This document shows positions 7,790 through 16,063 of a stretch of 50,093 bases of DNA, piece after piece. Both the position numbers and the translations under genes were made by a program. The notes under the pieces are model-generated. The model was not told the DNA's origin, did not search any database, and saw nothing but the letters and a program-made list of their open reading frames with translations. The stretch is from NCBI GenBank assembly GCA_904420065.1, contig CAJFTU010000054.1:1-50093 (forward strand), in the 5' to 3' direction. The stretch comes from an uncultured Emergencia sp. (GTDB lineage: Bacteria > Bacillota > Clostridia > Peptostreptococcales > Anaerovoracaceae). Within the stretch, counting starts at the first letter, position 1, and each line of letters starts with the position of its first letter.

Positions 7790-8323
7790 ATGGCGGAAAC
7801 AGCAACGAGAGAAAGAATAGCGGAAGCCTTGCTTGAGCTGATGAAAAAAAAGAACATCGACAAAATAACCGTAAAGGATGTTGTCGACCACTGCAATATC
7901 ACGCGACAGACATTCTATTATCACTATCAGGATATGATGGATGTTTTCGAATGGATTTGCCGGAAGAAAGCTGATGAAATGCTCCGGCTTATTCTGGGGA
8001 TGGATGAAGCTGAAACAACAATTAAATATTTTCTTATCGAAATTCGCCGGGACAGAGATATTGTCAATAAGATGATGGATTCTCGAAAGCGGATGGAGAT
8101 CGAGGAAATTTTGTTGTGTATGACAAAGACGTTTTTGAAAGGAATGATTAAAGCGCGGGGATTGAATAGAGAATTGGTCAGTTTGGATCTGGAAATAACT
8201 CTGAATTTTTACAGCTATGCAATTACGGGGATTATGATTGAGCTCTGCAGGAAAAAGGAAATCGATATTGACGCCTACGCCAAAGCAATTCTGCGGGTGT
8301 TGGAGAAAGGATTAAAAAGATAA
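7790..8323 (+). CDS. TetR/AcrR family transcriptional regulator
   Basis: The N-terminal helix-turn-helix is clear: RERIAEALLELMKKKNIDKI, then VVDHCNITRQTFYYHYQD, the TetR recognition helix. The remaining ~120 residues are a helical ligand/dimer domain without a recognisable pocket signature. In-frame ATGs exist at 7751, 7775 and 7790. I prefer 7790 because GGAGG lies just upstream and TetR proteins usually begin close to this point; the spacing is short (4 bases), so 7775 remains possible. An inverted repeat TTTACA-N12-TGTAAA (8325-8348) right after the stop could be a binding site in front of ftsH. Confidence 0.85.
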   Translation: MAETATRERIAEALLELMKKKNIDKITVKDVVDHCNITRQTFYYHYQDMMDVFEWICRKKADEMLRLILGMDEAETTIKYFLIEIRRDRDIVNKMMDSRKRMEIEEILLCMTKTFLKGMIKARGLNRELVSLDLEITLNFYSYAITGIMIELCRKKEIDIDAYAKAILRVLEKGLKR

Positions 8324-8324
8324 T

Positions 8325-8348
8325 TTTACATTCTAAATAAATTGTAAA
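8325..8348. promoter_or_regulatory. Inverted repeat TTTACA-N12-TGTAAA upstream of ftsH
   Basis: Perfect 6 bp arms separated by 12 AT-rich bases, 2 bp after the TetR stop codon and about 110 bp before ftsH. Possibly an operator; the function is inference. Confidence 0.3.
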
Positions 8349-8459
8349 GACACATTGCGGGATTTGGCAGTGGACTTTTGAACTCTTATCTGCTACAAAT
8401 TTAATAGATATTTTATCATCTGAGAAAAGTTAGGGAGAGAGTGGGAAAGGAAGCTGAAC

Positions 8460-10274
8460 ATGCAGGAGGTCAAATCACCAAAGAAACCAATCATCTATTA
8501 TTATATTATAGCCATAGCCGCACTTCTTCTTTTTAATTTACTGGCGATTCCCTATATGAGCAGGGCGGAAATAGAAGAAGTCGATTACGGCACCTTTATG
8601 AAACTGACCGAGCAGAAGAAGATCGGACAAGTTGAAGTGCGGGATAACGAGATCCTGTTTACCAATAAAAGCGGAGATCGCATCTATAAGACGGGTCTGA
8701 TGGACGATCCGGACAGAACCCAACGTCTATACGATTCCGGAGCGCAGTTTTCTCAGGAAATCGTCGAGGAAACGTCGCCGTGGATCAGTATACTGCTTTC
8801 ATGGATTCTGCCTCTGCTGATTTTCGTTGGAATTGGACAGTATATGTATAAAAAGATGCTGGAGAAAGCAGGGGGCGGAAGCAATTCCATGATGTTTGGC
8901 ATGGGAAAAAGCAATGCCAAAGTCTATGTAAAGTCATCTTCGGGTATTAAGTTCAGCGATGTAGCCGGTGAAGATGAAGCGAAAGAAAATCTGACAGAAA
9001 TTGTAGAGTATCTTCACGATCCGAAAAAATATACAGAAATCGGCGCCTCTATGCCGAAGGGAATTCTGTTGGTAGGCCCTCCGGGAACAGGAAAAACCAT
9101 GCTGGCCAAAGCTGTGGCCGGCGAAGCGGACGTTCCGTTTTTCTCCATGTCGGGATCGGAGTTTGTTGAAATGTTCGTGGGTATGGGAGCTTCAAAGGTC
9201 AGGGATCTGTTTAAACAGGCCAAGGAAAAAGCGCCGTGTATTGTATTTATTGATGAAATTGACGCTATAGGCAAGAAACGAGACGGGCAGATTGGCGGCA
9301 ACGACGAGCGGGAGCAGACATTGAACCAGCTTCTGACTGAAATGGATGGATTTGAAGGAAATAACGGCGTGATTATTCTGGCCGCAACCAATCGGCCGGA
9401 ATCTCTTGATCCCGCCCTTCTTCGGCCGGGCAGATTCGATCGTCGGGTACCTGTAGAACTGCCTGATTTGAAAGGCAGAGAAGAGATCCTGAAGGTACAC
9501 GCCAGAAAGATCAAAGTAGACGAGAACGTGGATTTCAATAAAATTGCCCGTATGGCTTCCGGCGCTTCCGGCGCTGAGCTGGCAAACATTGTAAACGAAG
9601 CCGCTCTCCGCGCGGTAAGGGATAATCGCAGCTGCGCCACACAGCAGGACCTGGAGGAAAGTATCGAAGTGGTTATCGCCGGATACCAGAAGAAAAATGC
9701 AATTCTCTCCGATAAAGAAAAGAAGATCGTCTCTTATCACGAAATCGGCCACGCGCTTGTTGCCGCTATGCAGACTCATTCGGCTCCGGTGCAGAAAATT
9801 ACCATTATTCCGCGTACGTCGGGCGCTCTGGGCTATACTATGCAGGTAGAGGACAGCGATCACTATCTGATGACAAAGGAAGAAATGGAGAATAAGATCG
9901 CCACATTTACGGCAGGACGAGCGGCGGAAGAGCTGATCTTCGGATCGATTACCACCGGCGCTTCCAACGATATTGAACAGGCGACAAAGCTGGCCCGCGT
10001 TATGATTGCCCGTTACGGCATGAGTGATACTTTCGACATGGTCGCAATGGAAACGGTAAACAATCAATATCTGGGCGGCGACAGCAGTCTGTCCTGCTCT
10101 GCGGATACGCAGACCAGAATCGACGAGGAGGTTATCGAGCTGGTAAAGAAACAGCACGAAAAGGCCAGAACGATTCTCAAAGAAAACGAGGAGAAGCTTC
10201 ACCAGCTTTCCCAGTTCCTTTATGAAAAGGAAACGATTACCGGTACGGAATTCATGTCAATTCTTAACTCATGA
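8460..10274 (+). CDS. ftsH: ATP-dependent zinc metalloprotease FtsH
   Basis: Membrane-anchored AAA+ protease that extracts and degrades membrane proteins and short-lived regulators. It has 604 residues. Two N-terminal membrane segments (about 10-32 and 108-130) flank an extracytoplasmic loop. The AAA module has Walker A GPPGTGKT (206-213), Walker B IVFIDEID (261-268) and the second region of homology ([19 protein letters not shown]). The M41 zinc site HEIGH is at 427-431. ATG 8460 is preceded by AAAGGAAG. It is transcribed behind a TetR gene, not in the common tilS-hpt-ftsH arrangement; hpt is 12 kb away in this window. Confidence 0.97.
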   Translation: MQEVKSPKKPIIYYYIIAIAALLLFNLLAIPYMSRAEIEEVDYGTFMKLTEQKKIGQVEVRDNEILFTNKSGDRIYKTGLMDDPDRTQRLYDSGAQFSQEIVEETSPWISILLSWILPLLIFVGIGQYMYKKMLEKAGGGSNSMMFGMGKSNAKVYVKSSSGIKFSDVAGEDEAKENLTEIVEYLHDPKKYTEIGASMPKGILLVGPPGTGKTMLAKAVAGEADVPFFSMSGSEFVEMFVGMGASKVRDLFKQAKEKAPCIVFIDEIDAIGKKRDGQIGGNDEREQTLNQLLTEMDGFEGNNGVIILAATNRPESLDPALLRPGRFDRRVPVELPDLKGREEILKVHARKIKVDENVDFNKIARMASGASGAELANIVNEAALRAVRDNRSCATQQDLEESIEVVIAGYQKKNAILSDKEKKIVSYHEIGHALVAAMQTHSAPVQKITIIPRTSGALGYTMQVEDSDHYLMTKEEMENKIATFTAGRAAEELIFGSITTGASNDIEQATKLARVMIARYGMSDTFDMVAMETVNNQYLGGDSSLSCSADTQTRIDEEVIELVKKQHEKARTILKENEEKLHQLSQFLYEKETITGTEFMSILNS

Positions 10275-10304
10275 TATCTCGATTGGCAAGGACATAAACG
10301 TTTC

Positions 10305-10327
10305 AAAGCGCTGCAGCGCAGCGCTTT
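10305..10327 (+). terminator. Hairpin after ftsH, probable terminator
   Basis: Perfect 9 bp stem AAAGCGCTG / CAGCGCTTT with a CAGCG loop. The T-run (TTTTT) begins only 15 bases later, so termination strength is uncertain. Confidence 0.4.
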
Positions 10328-10445
10328 GGAGCGTGTGTTTTTGTCGGTCTGCATAACGGACCGAAAGAAAATCGAATATTTATGTAAAAAGTTTTTAAAA
10401 TAAGTCTTCCCTTTTTGAAAAAATGTGTTACAATATTATTCGCGA

Positions 10446-10521
10446 CGGGGTATGGCGCAGTTGGTAGCGCGCTGCGTTCGGGACGCAGAGGCCGTCAGTT
10501 CGAGTCTGACTACTCCGACCA
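10446..10521 (+). tRNA. tRNA-Pro (anticodon CGG)
   Basis: Acceptor CGGGGTA pairs with TACTCCG (one G-U), followed by encoded ACCA. Anticodon stem CTGCG / CGCAG encloses TTCGGGA, giving CGG. The T-loop TTCGAGT is standard. It is 76 nt including CCA. Confidence 0.96.
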
Positions 10522-10527
10522 GATAGA

Positions 10528-10566
10528 AACCGCCGATATGCTTAATAAGAGCAGATCGGCGGTTTT
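10528..10566 (+). terminator. Terminator after tRNA-Pro
   Basis: Stem AACCGCCGAT / ATCGGCGGTT, 10 bp, followed by TTTTT overlapping the stem end. Confidence 0.85.
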
Positions 10567-10740
10567 TCCTTTTTCGGAAAGAATTTGCAGTCTTCGCCAG
10601 ACGGCGCTGTGGAATCGGATAATCGATTTATATTTATATCGTTGCGGTTCATCTTGAAGTTTGATAAACTATAGGTAAGCGGAAAATGTATACGGCGATG
10701 CAAAGATACCGGGTTGGTTAACGGAAAGCAAGAGGTGGAA

Positions 10741-11664
10741 ATGAGCAGAGACAGAAATCTCGCCCTGCTGGGCGTGAAGGAGGGCGCCGGGCAGGAAGAA
10801 ATCCGGGAGGCCTATGAACGACGACTTCAGAAGTATGAGTCTTCAGATTACGGGGACGATCCGGAGTATGTGAAAGAGAAGATCAGAGAACTCAGGCAAG
10901 CCTATGAAGCAGCAAGCAGAGGAAGCAAATCTTCCGGATCGAGCAGAGGAACCGGCAGGCAAACCCGTTCCGATACCGCAAGGGAGCGGAGAGAGCAAAA
11001 CAAAGGCAGAGAGAAAAAAGAAAGCAAGCGGTCTTCGGCCGCTTTTGGAGCAAAGAAGGATTTCTTTCAGATTCGTCCCGAACGAACCAGGAAAAAAGGA
11101 ATCATCATCTTCGCCATTATCCTGTTTATCCTTTGTTTTTTGGGCGTCGTGATCTCTTCTGTTATTGTATATGACAACAGCAGCGACTATTATTACGATG
11201 ATTACGACAATTACGACGACGGTTACAACGATTACGGCTATAGCTATGAAGATCTGGCTGAATCGGATCAGAAAGTATGGTTAATGGCGGAAGGCGCCAA
11301 TCAATATCTCGAAAGGCAGGATTATGGAGATACGTATATTTCTGAAGATGTGGCTTTGTCTGAGCTAAAAGATGCGGGCAACTTGTTTGTGCAGAACTAC
11401 ACGAATATGCAGACCGTAGAAGAGTTAACCGGTTATCTATACGACAATTACGGCAGTTATTATGTCGATACAGATGACGATTTAGAGCTGCAGATCGATG
11501 AGATCCTGATCTTCTATGGATTTATGTCCTACTATTCGGTGGAAGGGCGTATCGATCCGTATTCCGGTGAATCGATTGCTTCGAGGAAAGGTTATCTGGA
11601 TTATCTCAATCAATTTTATCAGGACAACGCTGCAGAAGCAACAGAAAGCGGAGATCAGGTGTGA
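10741..11664 (+). CDS. J-domain-like membrane protein of unknown function
   Basis: 307 residues from ATG 10741 (AGAGG 5 bases upstream; an in-frame TTG at 10714 is less likely). The first ~60 residues resemble a J domain (ALLGVKEGAGQEEIREAYERR, then an ELRQAYEAA helix), but the usual HPD tripeptide is not seen, so DnaK stimulation is doubtful. A basic, Ser/Arg-rich low-complexity stretch leads to one membrane helix (about 112-135). After it comes a conspicuous Tyr/Asp run (about 143-170) and a helical domain. The topology suggests a J-like domain in the cytoplasm and the C-terminal domain outside. The gene ends tail-to-tail with deoC, overlapping it by 10 bp. Confidence 0.7.
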   Translation: MSRDRNLALLGVKEGAGQEEIREAYERRLQKYESSDYGDDPEYVKEKIRELRQAYEAASRGSKSSGSSRGTGRQTRSDTARERREQNKGREKKESKRSSAAFGAKKDFFQIRPERTRKKGIIIFAIILFILCFLGVVISSVIVYDNSSDYYYDDYDNYDDGYNDYGYSYEDLAESDQKVWLMAEGANQYLERQDYGDTYISEDVALSELKDAGNLFVQNYTNMQTVEELTGYLYDNYGSYYVDTDDDLELQIDEILIFYGFMSYYSVEGRIDPYSGESIASRKGYLDYLNQFYQDNAAEATESGDQV

Positions 11665-11684
11665 TCTCCGCTTTCTGCTGCTTC
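11635..11684. terminator. Long palindrome spanning two convergent stop codons
   Basis: Arms 11635-11657 and 11662-11684 are 23 bp with one mismatch around a GGTG loop. The stop codon of the J-like gene (11662-11664) and the deoC stop (11655-11657) both lie in it. Neither side has a T-run, so its role as a bidirectional terminator is inferred. Confidence 0.6.
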
Positions 11685-12326
11685 CTGCATGATCGAGACG
11701 CTGGCGCTGGCTCCGATCCTGTCCGCGCCGGCCTGAAGCATTTGTTTTACCGCCGCATAGCTTCGAATACCTCCGGATGCTTTCACCAGCAATCTGCCGC
11801 CTACGGTTTCCTTCATCAGTTTTACTGCGTGAACGTCTGCTCCCGGCGCTAAAAATCCGGTAGAGGTCTTTACAAATCGCGCGCCGGCATCTTCGGCGAT
11901 TCTGCATCCTTTCACAATTTCATCGTCGCTGAGCAGGCCGGTTTCCAGTATGACTTTGACGATAGCGCCGTACTTTTCGGCGGTGCAGACGACTTCTTGG
12001 ATATCGCGGAAGACGTAATCGTAATCACCGCTGCGAAGCATTCCAATGTGAAGAACCATGTCGATTTCTGATGCGCCGCATCTGCAGGCCTGTTCTGCTT
12101 CTACTCGTTTTGTTTCTGTTGTGCAGGTACCGAGGGGAAAACCTGCGACAGCAGCGATTTTCACATCGCAGCCGGCGAGCTCCTCTGCAGCCGTTTCTAC
12201 AAAGCTGGAGCCGACGCATACGGCGTAAAAATCCAGCGCCTTAGCTTCCCGACACAGCTGTACGATCTGACGGGGTTCGGCGTCGGGCTTCAGAAGGGTA
12301 TGATCGAAAATTTTATTCAGTTTCAT
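11655..12326 (-). CDS. deoC: Deoxyribose-phosphate aldolase
   Basis: Class I aldolase splitting 2-deoxyribose 5-phosphate into acetaldehyde and glyceraldehyde 3-phosphate in deoxynucleoside catabolism. It has 223 residues, the family's normal length. The Schiff-base lysine is K153 in FVKTSTGF, the second active-site lysine K182 in VKASGGI, and the acidic residue D89 in EIDMVLHIG. The phosphate loop GADRIGAS is near the C-terminus. It stands alone without deoA, deoB or pdp genes nearby. AAAGGAAA lies before the ATG on the minus strand. The last residues (EAAESGDHT) come from the shared palindrome. Confidence 0.96.
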   Translation of the reverse strand: MKLNKIFDHTLLKPDAEPRQIVQLCREAKALDFYAVCVGSSFVETAAEELAGCDVKIAAVAGFPLGTCTTETKRVEAEQACRCGASEIDMVLHIGMLRSGDYDYVFRDIQEVVCTAEKYGAIVKVILETGLLSDDEIVKGCRIAEDAGARFVKTSTGFLAPGADVHAVKLMKETVGGRLLVKASGGIRSYAAVKQMLQAGADRIGASASVSIMQEAAESGDHT

Positions 12327-12477
12327 ATTTTTCCTTTCAGCGTTGTATTGTTTAAATCGGTGATAAACTATTGTATCATGAAGATACGGATTGTTCTATG
12401 GAAAAATCCCTGAAAATAGAATTTGTACCGGTGATTTGATTTCGAAAAGATGGTTATGATAAACTTTGTGTTTTTCT

Positions 12478-12506
12478 TTGACATTGCAGTTAAAGGAGCA
12501 TATAAT
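12478..12506 (+). promoter_or_regulatory. Strong sigma-A promoter
   Basis: TTGACA, 17 bp, TATAAT, matching the consensus in both boxes. It precedes the small membrane protein gene at 12564 and presumably drives the NhaC gene as well. Confidence 0.8.
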
Positions 12507-12563
12507 AATTAAGAAAATCCGAGTAAGGAAATAAAAGGCAGGGAAAAAGAGGTATAATGCAGA

Positions 12564-13046
12564 ATGGAAAAAACAGTTAGAGCTATAGGCATATGCAGAT
12601 GGCTGGGGCTTCCGCTCGGCGGCATCATGTTCTTTTTTACGTATGGAAGCTTTGGGATTACGATCGCTTCTGTACTGTCCATAATGGCTGCGGTGTCTTT
12701 CTGGATTCTGATGCGAAGCGAACAGTCCAGGCTGATCGGGCAGACTATCGCCAGGGAGATTAAAGAGGCGATCAACGAAGCAGGGAACGTGGAGAGCTAT
12801 ATCGAGATCAAACGTCTCAAGAGCGGAATTATCGCCAGGGTCTATCTGATCAACGCCAGAGAAAAGGTAGCCGTTGTCCACAAGGCTATCGCCAGGAGAT
12901 TGGAACGCTGTACTTTCAAGAAGTACCTTTGGATTATGCAGCTCACCGATATGCCGGGGAAATCGGCTCTGCGCGACACGCAGAGGATGCTCAACGATCA
13001 GCTGCTTGAAGAACTGATGAGAAAACGCAGAGGTGATGGAAATTAA
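12564..13046 (+). CDS. Small membrane protein of unknown function
   Basis: 160 residues. Two closely spaced hydrophobic segments (about 10-26 and 31-49) form a membrane hairpin at the N-terminus. They are followed by a basic helical cytoplasmic domain containing KRLKSGIIARVYLINAR and a C-terminal RMLNDQLLEELMRKRR helix. I do not recognise the family. It is preceded by a consensus promoter. Its TAA abuts the NhaC start codon directly, so the two are probably translationally coupled and may act together. The Shine-Dalgarno sequence upstream of ATG 12564 is weak (AGAGG, 10 bases away). Confidence 0.65.
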   Translation: MEKTVRAIGICRWLGLPLGGIMFFFTYGSFGITIASVLSIMAAVSFWILMRSEQSRLIGQTIAREIKEAINEAGNVESYIEIKRLKSGIIARVYLINAREKVAVVHKAIARRLERCTFKKYLWIMQLTDMPGKSALRDTQRMLNDQLLEELMRKRRGDGN

Positions 13047-14366
13047 ATGAGTCTTGTGATCGGTTTCGGTGTGTTTATTGGAGCGATGATATTGTGTATT
13101 TCGTTGGATTATACAATGGTCATTGCTCTTTTTATTGGATTGGCAGCTTTTGCCGCAATCGGTACGAAAAAGGGGTATACCGTCAGAGCGCTTACGGGAA
13201 TGGGAGTGCGCGGAGTCAAAGATGCCTTTGTAGTGGTCAAAATCATGTGTATCATCGGTTTTATTACGGCCGCATGGAGATCGTCGGGAACCATCGCGTT
13301 CTTCGTCTATTACGGAATAAAGCTGATTACGCCGGATCTGTTTCTGATCGTAACCTTTATCCTCAGTTGCCTGCTTTCCTACGCGCTGGGAACTTCCTTC
13401 GGCGTAGCCGGTACAGTGGGCGTCATTTTTATCACCCTCGCCAGAAGCGGCGGAGTCAGTGAGATTGTTACAGCGGGCGCGGTTATGAGTGGAATCTATT
13501 TCGGCGACAGAGGCTCTCCGGTTTCATCCAGCGCTATACTGGTATCCACTATCACCGGGACAGATATTCTCTCCAATGTAAAAATGATGATGCAGACCGG
13601 AATCATACCTTTGCTCCTTTCTTTTTGTATATATGGGGTTCTTTCCTTTCTCAACCCTATACATACGGTGGATCAGGGCTTTCTCTCCCTCTTCGAGGAG
13701 GAATTTCGCATATCCTGGTGGTGCGCTCTTCCTGCGGTCTGCATGCTGCTTCTGCCTCTTTTGAACGTTCCGGTCATCTGGTCGATGGTGACCAGTATTG
13801 GAGCAGGCGTGCTGGTCAGCCTCTTCGTTCAGCATATGGCGCCTGTATTTCTGATAAAATCGTTGATTTTCGGATATGAAGCCGAAAGCGGCAGTCTGAG
13901 CCGGATCCTTGACGGAGGCGGTCTGTTGTCCATGCTGGAGATCGTCGCCATCGTTACCCTGTCCAGCACGTATTCCGGGATTTTTTCCGGAACGAACATG
14001 TTGCAGCCGCTGCAGAAGAAAATTCAGCCTATTATGGAGAAGACCGGCCGCTTTTTTGGCATGGTTATAGTTTCTCTGGCTACCCTGTCCGTTTTCTGCA
14101 ATCAGACCATAGCATCCATGATGTGCTGCGATCTGCTAAAGCAGCCTTATGCGGAGGCAGGCGCTTCAAAGCAGGAATTGGCTATGGATATGGAGAATTC
14201 GGTAATTCTTCTTGCCGGTGCTGTTCCGTGGTCTATTGCCTGCTCCGTCCCCCTTGGCTTTATGCAGGTAGGCTTTGCGGCTGTGCCGCTGAGCGTTTTC
14301 CTCTATCTCGTCCCCATTTGCTACGGAATTCAGAAAAAAGTAGCAAATCCTTTCCGCGCCGAATAG
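13047..14366 (+). CDS. NhaC family Na+/H+ (or organic acid/proton) antiporter
   Basis: A 439-residue polytopic membrane protein with about 11-12 helices. The region SYALGTSFGVAGTVGVIF followed by GAVMSGIYFGDRGSPVSSSA (about 112-167) is the conserved NhaC-family core with its GD and SP motifs. Family members exchange sodium for protons or malate for lactate; the substrate cannot be decided here. ATG 13047 directly follows the stop of the preceding gene and uses GAGGTGATGG as ribosome-binding site. A short AAGCC-GAA-GGCTTTTT hairpin follows. Confidence 0.88.
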   Translation: MSLVIGFGVFIGAMILCISLDYTMVIALFIGLAAFAAIGTKKGYTVRALTGMGVRGVKDAFVVVKIMCIIGFITAAWRSSGTIAFFVYYGIKLITPDLFLIVTFILSCLLSYALGTSFGVAGTVGVIFITLARSGGVSEIVTAGAVMSGIYFGDRGSPVSSSAILVSTITGTDILSNVKMMMQTGIIPLLLSFCIYGVLSFLNPIHTVDQGFLSLFEEEFRISWWCALPAVCMLLLPLLNVPVIWSMVTSIGAGVLVSLFVQHMAPVFLIKSLIFGYEAESGSLSRILDGGGLLSMLEIVAIVTLSSTYSGIFSGTNMLQPLQKKIQPIMEKTGRFFGMVIVSLATLSVFCNQTIASMMCCDLLKQPYAEAGASKQELAMDMENSVILLAGAVPWSIACSVPLGFMQVGFAAVPLSVFLYLVPICYGIQKKVANPFRAE

Positions 14367-14394
14367 AGTGAATTATATTTGACGAAGAAAGATG

Positions 14395-14410
14395 AAGCCG
14401 AAGGCTTTTT
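14395..14410 (+). terminator. Short hairpin with T-run after the antiporter gene
   Basis: AAGCC, GAA loop, GGCTTTTT. A 5 bp stem makes it a weak terminator. Confidence 0.4.
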
Positions 14411-14434
14411 CTGCGCGAGAAAGGGGATATCAAA

Positions 14435-15148
14435 ATGAATATTGCGATCGTCGGCACGGGAACCATGGGAAGACTTGTTCGCGATATGGCGCTGCAAAAT
14501 CCGGGAATAGATCGGGTGTGCAATATCGAACCGGCTCTGGGGGAAAGCCTGTCTGACGTGCAGCAGCCGGACATCGTTATCGATTTCAGTCATCCGGACG
14601 CACTGGATGGAATATGCAGATATATTTCGGCCAAAGACGGGCAGGTAGGCGTTGTCTTTGCAACTACTGGGTTTTCTGCGGAGGACAAGAAAAAGATAAA
14701 GACCCTGTCGGAGACGGCGCCGGTCATCGAAAGCGCCAATTTTTCTTACGGAATCAACTCGATGAAAAAGATCATATCCTTTGCGGCTCCGCTGCTTGGA
14801 GACTGTTCGGATATTGAGATCGTTGAAAAACACCACAACCAGAAAGTGGATTCGCCCAGTGGAACGGCTGTAGCGCTGGCCGAGTGCTGCGATCCGCTTC
14901 AGGAACGAGAGAGAAAGTATGGACGCAGGGGAGAAGAGAAGCGAAGGAATGAGATCGGGATACACAGCGTCAGAGCAGGAACCATTTTCGGAGAGCATAC
15001 GGTAATTTTCGCGCTCAAAGATGAAGTGATCGAAATCAGACATACGGCTTTTTCAAAGACCATCTTTGCCAAAGGAGCCATCGAAGCCGCCCTCTGGCTA
15101 AAGGGAAAAAAGCCAGGGTTTTATCCTCTTGAAGAGGTATTCTATTGA
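14435..15148 (+). CDS. dapB: 4-hydroxy-tetrahydrodipicolinate reductase
   Basis: Reduces the cyclic product of DapA to tetrahydrodipicolinate in the lysine/diaminopimelate pathway, using NAD(P)H. 237 residues. The N-terminal Rossmann motif is IVGTGTMGRL. The dipicolinate-binding signature EKHHNQKVDSPSGTA (about 131-145) contains the catalytic His-His and the Lys. The protein is shorter than the ~265-residue enterobacterial enzyme but typical of the short DapB type in Clostridia. No other dap gene is in the window. GAAAGGGG lies upstream of the ATG. Its stop overlaps the -35 region of the next gene. Confidence 0.94.
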   Translation: MNIAIVGTGTMGRLVRDMALQNPGIDRVCNIEPALGESLSDVQQPDIVIDFSHPDALDGICRYISAKDGQVGVVFATTGFSAEDKKKIKTLSETAPVIESANFSYGINSMKKIISFAAPLLGDCSDIEIVEKHHNQKVDSPSGTAVALAECCDPLQERERKYGRRGEEKRRNEIGIHSVRAGTIFGEHTVIFALKDEVIEIRHTAFSKTIFAKGAIEAALWLKGKKPGFYPLEEVFY

Positions 15149-15173
15149 CGAAAACGCGATTTTATGATAGAAC
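15145..15173 (+). promoter_or_regulatory. Possible promoter of the CYTH gene
   Basis: TTGACG, 17 bp, TAGAAC. The -35 box overlaps the dapB stop codon. Confidence 0.45.
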
Positions 15174-15211
15174 TTAATGTGCGATAGATTAACATAAAAG
15201 GAAAAAGGCAA

Positions 15212-15835
15212 ATGGAAATAGAACTTAAGTATTTGATAGAAGACAAAGCAGTAATCGATCAAATCTTTGCGGATCCTTATCTGTCCAGCATAAAGGACGA
15301 AAAGACGGAAGAAAAAATGGAGATGCACGCCGTTTACTTCGATACGGAAGACAGGCGGCTTTACCGCGAAGGAATCGCTTTCAGAGTCAGAAAAGAAGGC
15401 ACCAGAATTGTAGGTACCCTGAAGTGGAACGGTTCCAGTGAGGACGGTATGCACAAGAGGGAAGAGATCAACGTTCCCGTCAGCGACGAGGAAAAGCTGA
15501 GGACGCCGGATATACAGATCTTCAGCCAGAGCGAAATGTGCGAAGTTCTGCGCCAGGTGGTCGGCCACCGCACGCTGATCCCGGTAATGGATATCTGTTT
15601 TACCCGCAGGCAGGTTCGTGTGGATACGGGAAAATCCATCAGCGAGCTGTCTGTCGATATCGGACAGGTGGTTTGCGGAGGAAAAACTGCACCGATTTCG
15701 GAGATGGAGATCGAGCTGTATTCCGGTGAAGAAGGGGATTTCCTGGCCCTGGGAAAGAAGATCGCCGAGAAATATCAGCTCAAACCGGAGGATACCAGCA
15801 AGTATAAGCGGGGGCTGGACTTGATGCAGCAGTAA
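15212..15835 (+). CDS. CYTH domain protein (triphosphate tunnel metalloenzyme family)
   Basis: 207 residues. It begins with MEIELKYLI, the ExExK signature of CYTH domains, which binds metal and triphosphate at the tunnel mouth. Further family features are the alternating charged strands FDTEDRRLYREGIAFRVRKE, TLKWNG, ISEMEIELYSGE and the C-terminal SKYKRGLDL. Relatives hydrolyse inorganic triphosphate or thiamine triphosphate, or act as adenylate cyclases; the substrate cannot be told from sequence. AAAAGG lies before the ATG. Confidence 0.88.
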   Translation: MEIELKYLIEDKAVIDQIFADPYLSSIKDEKTEEKMEMHAVYFDTEDRRLYREGIAFRVRKEGTRIVGTLKWNGSSEDGMHKREEINVPVSDEEKLRTPDIQIFSQSEMCEVLRQVVGHRTLIPVMDICFTRRQVRVDTGKSISELSVDIGQVVCGGKTAPISEMEIELYSGEEGDFLALGKKIAEKYQLKPEDTSKYKRGLDLMQQ

Positions 15836-15851
15836 ACCTTGCGGTTCTATT

Positions 15852-15899
15852 GAAAAAAGAGGATTGGATTCTGGAATAGACAGGTTCTGGTCCTTTTTT
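15852..15899 (+). terminator. Terminator after the CYTH gene
   Basis: Outer stem formed by AAAAAAGAGGA and TCCTTTTTT with an imperfect inner stem GATTCTG / CAGGTTC; the T6 run forms the tail. Confidence 0.65.
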
Positions 15900-15961
15900 G
15901 GTTGTTAGCGGCGAAAAAATCGCTTAAAACCCTGGAAATGCAGTTTTTTATCTATAATTTC

Positions 15962-15990
15962 TTTACTTTAACGGCCAAAAAGTGTATAAT
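15962..15990 (+). promoter_or_regulatory. Promoter of tig
   Basis: TTTACT, 17 bp, TATAAT. The expected transcription start near 15997 lies after the first in-frame codons of the longest open frame, supporting ATG 16064 as the true tig start. Confidence 0.7.
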
Positions 15991-16063
15991 AATATGCATT
16001 CTATGTTCAGAATCGGTCAGGAGACCCAATGAATTTGTTATATTTTTAGGAGGATATATATCA

